The notes beneath the pieces were generated by a model, which saw nothing but the letters and a program-made list of their open reading frames with translations, had not been told where the DNA came from and did no database searches. DNA of 19,412 bases from Acetatifactor sp. (GTDB lineage Bacteria; Bacillota; Clostridia; Lachnospirales; Lachnospiraceae), in contig JAEDMI010000019.1 of NCBI GenBank assembly GCA_016303085.1, forward strand, positions 1 to 19,412. Direction: 5' to 3'. This document shows, piece after piece, positions 14,199-19,412 of this stretch. How positions within the stretch are numbered: the first letter of the stretch is position 1; the number at the start of each line of letters is the position of its first letter. Position numbers and translations under genes: made by a program.

Positions 14199-15527
14199 TT
14201 AAACATCTCCCTGATTTCCTTCACATTTCCAGAAAAAAGCACTGTACGCAGGCAGATTGCTGCCTCCGCCGAGATCATGCTCCTGTCCGCTAATCAAATC
14301 TACCGCCCTGCCACAGCCTGCGTCAAAATGTGCCGTAAAGTCACTCTCATCCGCGTTAATTGCCACCAGCACCCTCTCATGCTCGGATTTTCTCTCGAAG
14401 ATACACTGTCTGTTTGTCAAAAGCACCGAGCGGAAGGAGCCGTAATTCAGCGCTTCGGACTGCCTTTTGGCTTCGGTCAGCGCATGAATCCAATCTGTCA
14501 GTTCATTCCATACAGGCCCCCCAAACTCGGGACGCAACGCCGGATCTCCCTGTGCTTTATCTGCTTTTTCTCCCCACTCGCTTCCGTAATAAATGCATGG
14601 AATTCCCGGCATACCAAAGGAAAGGGCATATATCAGAGGAAGATGTCTTTCATTGGAAAGGATACTTGCCACCCTGCTCACATCATGATTATCCACAAAT
14701 GATAACAGGTGTTTTCCCTTATACAAGGTCCAGTTTTCAGGTCCGAACTGGCGGAGCAGAGAATGATTAATCTCAAAAAGATTCATGCTGTTAAAACTGC
14801 TGTACAGTCCCTTGTAACACTCATAGTTGGTGACGGAGTGAAGCATCTGATCGTTCATCAGGCGATTATAATCCCCGTGAAGCATCTCTCCCAACAGGAA
14901 AAAGTCTTCCTTTAATCCGTCACAAAACCTGCGCAGCCTACGCACAAAATCCTCGTCCAGGCTGTAAGCCAAATCCAGCCTAAGCCCGTCGATTCCGAAT
15001 TCCTCCACCCAGAATCTGACACTCTCCAACAGATAATTTACCACGTCCTCATTGCGCAGGTTCAGTTTTACCAAATCATAGTTTCCCTCCCAGCCCTCAT
15101 ACCACAGACCGTCATTATAGCCGGAGTTACCGTCGAAAGCAATTCGGTAAAACCAATTTACATAGGGAGAATTTTCTCTGTTGCAAAGCACATCCTGAAA
15201 GGGGCCGAAACCTCTTCCCACATGGTTGAACACGCCATCCAAAACCACTTTGATTCCGTTTTCATGCAAAACGTCACAGAGCTCTTTGAAATCTTCATTG
15301 GTGCCCAAGCGTACATCTACCCTGCGATAATCTCTGGTATTGTACCCATGGGTATCGGACTCAAACAGCGGGGAAAAGTAAATTGCATTTGCTCCCAGCT
15401 TTTTGATATGCGGAATCCAATCCTTCACCTTCCGTATCCGATGCTCTTGCACTCCGTCATTTTCAAAGGGGGCTCCGCAGAACCCCAACGGATAAATCTG
15501 ATAAAACACACTTTCATATGCCCACAT
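14199..15527 (-). CDS. GH13 alpha-amylase-family enzyme (alpha-glucosidase/maltodextrinase-like)
   Basis: 442 aa with GGGAG 8 bases before ATG. All GH13 regions are present: DGVFNH (97-102), GLRLDLA with nucleophile Asp185, LLGEM with acid/base Glu214, and FVDNHD with Asp282 as transition-state stabiliser. The catalytic barrel starts almost at residue 1 (VFYQIYPLGFCGAP), so the N-terminal CBM34-like domain of many cyclomaltodextrinases is missing. A short C-terminal beta domain is present. No signal peptide, so it is an intracellular enzyme acting on alpha-1,4 or alpha-1,6 gluco-oligosaccharides, or possibly a sugar-transferring enzyme. It is the first gene of the apparent operon with the glycosyltransferase and PlsY-like genes, where it could supply glucose for glycolipid synthesis; this link is inference. 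Confidence 0.9.
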   Translation of the reverse strand: MWAYESVFYQIYPLGFCGAPFENDGVQEHRIRKVKDWIPHIKKLGANAIYFSPLFESDTHGYNTRDYRRVDVRLGTNEDFKELCDVLHENGIKVVLDGVFNHVGRGFGPFQDVLCNRENSPYVNWFYRIAFDGNSGYNDGLWYEGWEGNYDLVKLNLRNEDVVNYLLESVRFWVEEFGIDGLRLDLAYSLDEDFVRRLRRFCDGLKEDFFLLGEMLHGDYNRLMNDQMLHSVTNYECYKGLYSSFNSMNLFEINHSLLRQFGPENWTLYKGKHLLSFVDNHDVSRVASILSNERHLPLIYALSFGMPGIPCIYYGSEWGEKADKAQGDPALRPEFGGPVWNELTDWIHALTEAKRQSEALNYGSFRSVLLTNRQCIFERKSEHERVLVAINADESDFTAHFDAGCGRAVDLISGQEHDLGGGSNLPAYSAFFWKCEGNQGDV

Positions 15528-15567
15528 TTTTTATTCTCCCTTTCATTCCGGTTCTTTATTTTGCTTC

Positions 15568-15664
15568 TTTGTTTCTGCTCTTTTTGTTCATGCTCTCTGT
15601 TCTTGCTCTTTGTTCCTGCTCTTTTTGTTCCTGCTCTTTTTGTTCCTGCTCTTTGTTCTTGCTC
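15568..15664. repeat. Tandem repeat of mixed 13- and 15-bp units
   Basis: Seven head-to-tail units such as TTTGTTCCTGCTC (13 bp) and TTTTTGTTCCTGCTC (15 bp), in the order 13, 15, 13, 13, 15, 15, 13. The length difference is two T residues. It ends about 40 bp upstream of the GH13 start. On the minus strand it is purine-rich (GAGCAGGAACAAAAA). Unit number could vary by slippage. Confidence 0.85.
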
Positions 15665-15760
15665 TTTGTTTCTTTCTGCCGACTGTTCCTTGCCGGTTTT
15701 CCTCCCGGCTTCTTCATTGACCAACCCAGTACCAAAATAAGAACTTGCACAAATCTTGCA

Positions 15761-15838
15761 TGTGGATAACTGAATCCCTTTGTCATTTTCTTCGGTTGAT
15801 TTTTCAAAAAATCCACTAAATCCACAGAGTTATCCACA
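15761..15838. promoter_or_regulatory. Cluster of DnaA-box-like sites
   Basis: Two perfect 9-mers face each other: TGTGGATAA at 15761-15769 and TTATCCACA at 15830-15838. AAATCCACA (15818-15826, two mismatches) and AAATCCACT (15809-15817) lie next to the second box. The spacing of the last three is about one helical turn. This may be a DnaA-binding regulatory or titration site. A third perfect 9-mer at 14689-14697 lies inside the GH13 coding sequence and is probably chance. Confidence 0.45.
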
Positions 15839-15840
15839 TA

Positions 15841-15879
15841 TACACATGTGTCATATCACTTTTTACACAGTGTCAATAA
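15841..15879. promoter_or_regulatory. Two related dyads, possible operator pair
   Basis: TACACATGTGTCATA (15841-15855) contains the perfect palindrome ACACATGTGT. TACACAGTGTCAATA (15865-15879) has the same outer pattern with a core one base shorter. Centres are about 24 bp apart. The second overlaps a minus-strand TTGACA. This looks like a paired operator for an unknown regulator of the GH13 operon. Confidence 0.4.
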
Positions 15880-15908
15880 CAAAAAATCCGACGTCGTTTT
15901 ATGCAAAA

Positions 15909-18539
15909 TCAAAGCCACTCATTCCAAAAACGTTCCACCCGTTTTGCCACCGTCCCAACTCTCACCGTCTCAAAATGTTCCCACTCTCTGGGAAACATAC
16001 GCTTATAGGCAAACTGCAAAAACCTTTCATCCAGAAGGGCAATGATTCCCACATCCTCCACCGTCCGAATTACACGTCCGGCTGCCTGAAGGACCTTATT
16101 CATGCCCGGATATCGATAAGAATAATCAAAACCGCTCTCTCCGTCCTTCTCAAAAAACTCCTTGAGAATTTCCCGTTCAAAACACACCTGGGGCAGTCCT
16201 GTACCCACGATAATTGCGCCTATCAGGCTGTCATTTTTCAAATCGATTCCCTCACCGAAAATTCCGCCCAGCACGCAAAAACCGATAAGAACATTATCCT
16301 CTTCCTCAATTTCCATATCAATGCTGCTCTGAAGATTGCAATCCCCGTTTCCACGAAACTTTCCGAGAAAATCTTCCCTGTCCGCCTCGCTCATGTATTC
16401 ACTCTGAATGATACACTCCCTGTCCTCTCCTCCGAAATTTTCCGTATATCGTTCATAAATGGCTCTCAGAAAGGAATAGGAGGGACAGAACACCATATAG
16501 TTGCCGTGGCGGTTCTTCACAATTTCCTCGATATATCTGGCAATATTGCAGAACTCCTCCTCGGAGCGCCTGGTATATCTGCTGGTTACATCCTCCGCAA
16601 TATACAGAGCGCGCTTTGCCGGATTAAAGACAGATTGCGCATAAATTTCATAGTCCTCCTTCTCACCGCCCAGAAGTTTCTTGTAATACTGTATGGGCAG
16701 AAGTGTTGCCGAAAACAGAATACTGCTTTTCCCTCTGTCCATGCACCGCCGGAGATTTTCAGCGGGATTTACACAGAACAGCTTCAGGAAAAAGCTTCCG
16801 TCCTCACACAGCTGCGTATATTTCACATAATTATCATCCAACAGCTCGTATATCTCCAGAAAGTGGCTGATTTCAAAATAGAAGTTTAAAAGTTCTTCTC
16901 GCACCGCCACCTGTTCCTCCTCCGGTTCTCCCAGATAGTCGTCAAGCACTGCCTGAAGACGCATCAGCGGCTGTACAAAGGAATCGATTTCCTGCACGAT
17001 ACGGCATTGTTCACACTCCCGCTTCAAAGTAAGAAGTTGTCTGTTACACTTTTCCGCCTGGTAAATCATCTTGTCCGCATAGCCCTGTCTGACCAGAATA
17101 CTGTATCCTCTGCTCTTTCCCGCAGATACCGAAGTTCCCTCCTTCTCAAATTCCTCTTCTGCCAAATCAGTACCGAATTGGTCAACAGCATGTTCATCCC
17201 TCTCAGGCACCTCCCCGCTTCCTGACGAATCCGTCGTCTCAAGCGTCATATCCAACGTCATTTGCCCGGAAATATCAGCCTTTTTACCGCGTCCCGATAT
17301 TTCTGACATTATTGTCTGCTTTAGTTCTTTTCGCAGTTCCAGAAACTGTTCTTTAAACAGCTCGGCACTGTACATTTCTCTTCCCCGCTCCAGCAGATTA
17401 TGAGCTTCATCCACCAAAAAAACATAATTTCCCGGAGAGCCATCCGAAAAGAAACGTTTCAGATAAACATGCGGGTCAAACAGGTAGTTGTAATCACAGA
17501 TAACCGCATCCGCAAAAAGACTCATATCCAGACACATTTCAAAGGGACATACTTGATGCTTTTCAGCATATGTCTCAATCTGTTCACGGCTGAAGCTTTC
17601 TTTTGATGTCAGCAGGTCATAAATCGCATCGTTGATACGGTCATAATGTCCCTTGGCATAAGGGCAGTACTCCGGAATACACTCTGTTTCTTCCATAAAA
17701 CAGATTTTTTCCTTGGCAGTCAAAGTAACACTTTTCAGTCTGAGTCCCCGCTCCCTGAGCAATTCCAGGGTATCCTCCGCAACAGTTCCGGTAATTGTTT
17801 TTGCTGTCAGATAAAAAAGCTTGTCTGCCATTCCCTGCCCCATAGCCTGCACTGCCGGATATACGGTAGAAATTGTTTTCCCCACTCCTGTAGGAGCCTC
17901 CAGAAACAGTTTCTTCTTATGATAAATTGTTCTGTATACGCCGGCTACAAGTTCCTTCTGCCCATCGCGATAAGCAAAAGGAAACTCCAGTCCCTGAATG
18001 GACTCCTGCCTGATTTTCTTCCATTTCCAGGAATAGTCGGCCCATTTCCTGTAAGAGGACATCACTTCTCCAAACCATTGCTCCAGTTCTTCAAAGGTAT
18101 AGTCCTGAATAAAATAACGCAGTTCCTCCGTAGGGATATGACAATAAGTGATTCTTACCTGAATCTCGGACAGTTTCTGCTGCTGTCCGTAGATATAGGC
18201 ATAGCACTTTGCCTGGGCAAGATGCAGCGGTTGGGGCTCCTTCCATCTCACCGGGTCACGATACGTTCCTTTTATCTCATCAATGATGACTTTATCCTCA
18301 TGATGGATAATTCCGTCAGCCCGCCCTTCTATGGTCAGCATATAGCCCTCTTCCTCAAATGAAATCTTTAACGGGACCTCCGCCTCATATTCCGCTCCCA
18401 TTCTTCGCTGAATCATGCGGTGAATCCGGCTGCCCTCCTGCATGGCATCATCGGAGGAAATCTGATGTCTTTTATCAATATCCCCATGGCGCAGTACAAA
18501 CTCCACCAGGCTCCGAACCGAAATACGAATTTTGTCCAC
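15909..18539 (-). CDS. XPD/Rad3 (DinG-type) DNA helicase with N-terminal PD-(D/E)XK nuclease domain
   Basis: 876 aa from GTG at 18539, with AGGAGGAT about 4 bases upstream. The first ~150 residues hold a Cas4/RecB-like PD-(D/E)XK fold: EGRADG (Asp75) and IDEIKG (Asp87, Glu88, Lys90), followed by a QAKCYAY helix. The superfamily 2 helicase follows: Walker A EAPTGVGKT (214-222), a probable iron-sulfur domain with Cys280, Cys287, Cys292 and Cys331, then DEAH (377-380). Motif VI lies near the C-terminus (QAAGRVIRT). The region between about 400 and 480 is acidic and low in conservation. It probably unwinds 5'-3' and trims DNA in repair or recombination. Such nuclease-helicase fusions occur in many Clostridia and are distinct from standard DinG with an exonuclease domain. 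The terminator-like hairpin just upstream may limit or drive its expression. Confidence 0.9.
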   Translation of the reverse strand: MDKIRISVRSLVEFVLRHGDIDKRHQISSDDAMQEGSRIHRMIQRRMGAEYEAEVPLKISFEEEGYMLTIEGRADGIIHHEDKVIIDEIKGTYRDPVRWKEPQPLHLAQAKCYAYIYGQQQKLSEIQVRITYCHIPTEELRYFIQDYTFEELEQWFGEVMSSYRKWADYSWKWKKIRQESIQGLEFPFAYRDGQKELVAGVYRTIYHKKKLFLEAPTGVGKTISTVYPAVQAMGQGMADKLFYLTAKTITGTVAEDTLELLRERGLRLKSVTLTAKEKICFMEETECIPEYCPYAKGHYDRINDAIYDLLTSKESFSREQIETYAEKHQVCPFEMCLDMSLFADAVICDYNYLFDPHVYLKRFFSDGSPGNYVFLVDEAHNLLERGREMYSAELFKEQFLELRKELKQTIMSEISGRGKKADISGQMTLDMTLETTDSSGSGEVPERDEHAVDQFGTDLAEEEFEKEGTSVSAGKSRGYSILVRQGYADKMIYQAEKCNRQLLTLKRECEQCRIVQEIDSFVQPLMRLQAVLDDYLGEPEEEQVAVREELLNFYFEISHFLEIYELLDDNYVKYTQLCEDGSFFLKLFCVNPAENLRRCMDRGKSSILFSATLLPIQYYKKLLGGEKEDYEIYAQSVFNPAKRALYIAEDVTSRYTRRSEEEFCNIARYIEEIVKNRHGNYMVFCPSYSFLRAIYERYTENFGGEDRECIIQSEYMSEADREDFLGKFRGNGDCNLQSSIDMEIEEEDNVLIGFCVLGGIFGEGIDLKNDSLIGAIIVGTGLPQVCFEREILKEFFEKDGESGFDYSYRYPGMNKVLQAAGRVIRTVEDVGIIALLDERFLQFAYKRMFPREWEHFETVRVGTVAKRVERFWNEWL

Positions 18540-18553
18540 AAAGATCCTCCTAT

Positions 18554-18599
18554 CAAAAAAACTCCCTATGAAGATAGTACTCTATCTTTCATAGGGAGT
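18554..18599 (-). terminator. Intrinsic terminator after the HPr-like gene, directly before the helicase
   Basis: Arms 18561-18576 and 18583-18599 pair over 16 bp with one bulged base and a 6-base loop. On the minus strand they are followed by T7 (18554-18560). The structure begins 29 bases after the HPr-like stop and ends about 15 bases before the helicase start codon, partly next to its ribosome binding site. It can terminate the small gene and act as an attenuator for the helicase. Confidence 0.82.
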
Positions 18600-18602
18600 C
18601 AA
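18574..18602 (-). promoter_or_regulatory. Possible helicase promoter inside the hairpin
   Basis: Minus-strand TTGACT (18597-18602), exactly 17 bp, then TACTAT (18574-18579). The elements overlap the two arms of the hairpin. Initiation would fall within the right-hand (promoter-distal) arm, giving a leader of about 30 bases that cannot form the full stem. Confidence 0.5.
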
Positions 18603-18628
18603 TTTTGTTTTGCCGGGTAAAACTGCTT

Positions 18629-18853
18629 TTAACACGCTACCGCAAACTTTCTCAAAAGTTCTTCCAACCCTTCGTTATATCCGTCATAGGATACCTTTAA
18701 AGGCATTCTGAAATCCAGTCCGTACACTCCTAAAAATGATTTGGCATCCACCACATATCTGTTATAGGAAATGTCGATGTCAAAATCACACTTGGAAGTT
18801 ACGTCCACAAAATGCTGAACATCATCCTGCGTCATACGAATTGTCTTGACCAT
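18629..18853 (-). CDS. HPr-like (Crh-like) protein lacking the PTS histidine
   Basis: 74 aa from ATG at 18853, preferred because AAAGGA lies 9 bases upstream; a longer frame would need a TTG at 18883. The fold of HPr is recognisable: SKCDFDIDISYNRYVVDAKSFLGVYGLDF lines up with the HPr strands and the Ser46 loop. Ser39 (DAKSFLGV) matches the HPr-kinase target Ser46. The GIHARP segment with the phosphocarrier His15 is missing through a shortened N-terminus, so it cannot carry PTS phosphate. B. subtilis Crh likewise keeps Ser46 but lacks His15, so a regulatory role in carbon catabolite control is plausible. Similar small proteins are common in Lachnospiraceae. It is followed by the terminator and then the helicase. 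Confidence 0.75.
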   Translation of the reverse strand: MVKTIRMTQDDVQHFVDVTSKCDFDIDISYNRYVVDAKSFLGVYGLDFRMPLKVSYDGYNEGLEELLRKFAVAC

Positions 18854-18907
18854 TTCCAACCATCCTTTCATCCCAAAAAGCAAATTAAATAATTTCTATA
18901 ATTTACC

Positions 18908-18935
18908 ATTATATGCGAATTATTTGAAATGTAAA
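18908..18935 (-). promoter_or_regulatory. Promoter of the HPr-like gene
   Basis: Minus-strand TTTACA (18930-18935), a 16-bp spacer and a perfect TATAAT (18908-18913), about 55 bp before the start codon in AT-rich DNA. Confidence 0.8.
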
Positions 18936-19030
18936 GTGTTTTTTCATCGCCAAATTTCGCCCTGTTTTCATTAAAAAAACACATATTTTCATCATTTTGT
19001 CGGTTGATGCAAAACACATTTTCTGTTTTT

Positions 19031-19045
19031 TGGATAAATTATCCA
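19031..19045. promoter_or_regulatory. 15-bp palindrome TGGATAAATTATCCA
   Basis: A perfect 7+1+7 palindrome about 100 bp upstream of the HPr-like gene promoter and 38 bp after the stop of the next gene. On the minus strand it is followed by an A-run, not a T-run, so it is not a terminator. Possible operator; the binding protein is unknown. Confidence 0.35.
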
Positions 19046-19083
19046 GATGGTACTTTAACACATTACTACGGCACAAATCATAA

Positions 19084-19412
19084 TTATACTTTCTGCCTGA
19101 ATTCCACCATATATTCTTGGAATCTTAAGGGCAGCATATTTCTCTGCAGCTTTAGATTTTTCCTCTCTTTTATGGCAATTGTACGGCAAAAATGTCGAAA
19201 CAATTCCTGATACTGCATCTCCTGTTCCGAGAGGCGAAGCTCCCTTTCCCCGCTCTCCTCCCCCGAAAGCAGATACCATTGTCCGCCTGCGGGATGCACA
19301 CCAAAAATGCCCCGTGTATCATCATATATTACAAAGTTTTCTATGGGTAGCCTGTCTGAGAAATGAGGCATCAGGAAAGTGACTGCGTTACTCTTTGGCC
19401 CGATTTTCGCGT
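19084..19412 (-). CDS. Unrecognised protein, C-terminal end, truncated at the right edge
   Basis: The frame is open to the window edge; codons upstream of the first visible ATG (19371) read as normal protein (AKIGPKSNAVTFLMPHFSDR), so the gene starts beyond 19412. About 109 codons are visible, ending in TAA at 19084. Features are LPIENFVIYDDTRGIFGVHPAGGQWYLL, then a helical, charged part LSEQEMQYQELFRHFCRTIAIKERKNLKLQRNMLPLRF. No membrane segment or catalytic motif is seen. I do not recognise a family. The pattern suggests a conserved soluble domain of a larger protein. Confidence 0.6.
   Translation of the reverse strand, partial: AKIGPKSNAVTFLMPHFSDRLPIENFVIYDDTRGIFGVHPAGGQWYLLSGEESGERELRLSEQEMQYQELFRHFCRTIAIKERKNLKLQRNMLPLRFQEYMVEFRQKV

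Larger units (their letters stand above)
15528..15908. other. 381-bp intergenic region between helicase and GH13 genes
   Basis: No convincing gene. It holds a tandem repeat at 15568-15664, DnaA-box-like sites at 15761-15838 and two related dyads at 15841-15879. A minus-strand frame (15837-15556, GTG start, Lys/Glu/Gln-rich) is open but lacks a ribosome binding site. A minus-strand TTGACA (15873-15878) has only a poor -10, so the GH13 promoter is not settled. Confidence 0.6.

Noticed and set aside
14689..14697. Third perfect DnaA box TTATCCACA
   Set aside because: It encodes the VDN of the conserved GH13 FVDNHD motif, so it is explained by coding.
15556..15837. 93-aa Lys/Glu/Gln-rich frame on the minus strand
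   Set aside because: It starts with GTG in the DnaA-box region without a ribosome binding site, and much of it is just the 13/15-bp repeat. Not called as a gene, though translation cannot be excluded.
15870..15908. Intrinsic terminator right after the helicase
   Set aside because: There is a T6 stretch, but CGACGTCG before it has no loop and cannot make a stable stem.
1..19412. CRISPR arrays, insertion sequences, tRNA or rRNA genes
   Set aside because: No spaced direct repeats, transposase motifs, cloverleaf or rRNA sequence were seen on either strand.

Overview
The window looks like a chromosomal segment of a Gram-positive gut-type Clostridia, most probably a Lachnospiraceae. The protein flavour (HAAS/DUF1700 and DUF4097 envelope genes under PadR control, an ECF S-component, intracellular GH115/GH3 enzymes, an HPr-like protein without the PTS histidine), the strong AGGAGG-type ribosome binding sites and the moderate GC content all fit. 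No rRNA, tRNA, CRISPR array, transposase or phage gene was found. Coding density is high, and most genes lie on the minus strand in short operons.

Layout. (1) 1-1862, plus strand: the 3' part of a HAAS-domain membrane protein and a DUF4097 beta-solenoid protein. (2) 2057-9033, minus strand: a three-gene operon for acetylated glucuronoxylan fragments, in transcription order an SGNH/GDSL esterase, a GH115 alpha-glucuronidase and a GH3 beta-xylosidase-type enzyme. None has a signal peptide, so imported oligosaccharides would be processed in the cytoplasm. A two-way terminator at 2006-2040 closes it. (3) 9283-10215, plus strand: an ECF transporter S-component with an unusual N-terminal extension, followed by a strong terminator. 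(4) 10317-12344, minus strand: a complete PadR - HAAS/DUF1700 - DUF4097 operon, a second version of the module at the left edge. Its promoter is covered by a perfect 19-bp inverted repeat. (5) 12431-15527, minus strand: GH13 alpha-glucosidase-like enzyme, MGDG-synthase/UgtP-type glycosyltransferase and PlsY-like acyltransferase, probably one operon linking sugar and glycolipid or phospholipid synthesis. (6) 15528-15908: a 381-bp gap with a 13/15-bp tandem repeat, DnaA-box-like sites and two dyads. (7) 15909-18853, minus strand: a large helicase with an N-terminal PD-(D/E)XK nuclease domain, preceded by a small HPr-like protein. Between them lies a hairpin that can be read both as a terminator and as the helicase promoter. 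(8) 19084 to the right edge: the C-terminal end of an unrecognised protein.

How the genes fit together. The xylan operon would remove acetyl, (methyl)glucuronosyl and xylosyl groups in turn. The two HAAS/DUF4097 sets look like regulated envelope modules. The GH13-GT-PlsY set suggests membrane lipid and glycolipid synthesis. The Crh-like HPr protein may tie into carbon control. Nothing here is clearly a wholly new system. The most unusual items are the promoter inside a terminator-like hairpin before the nuclease-helicase, the PadR operator, the DnaA-box and tandem-repeat gap, and the unclassified esterase architecture.
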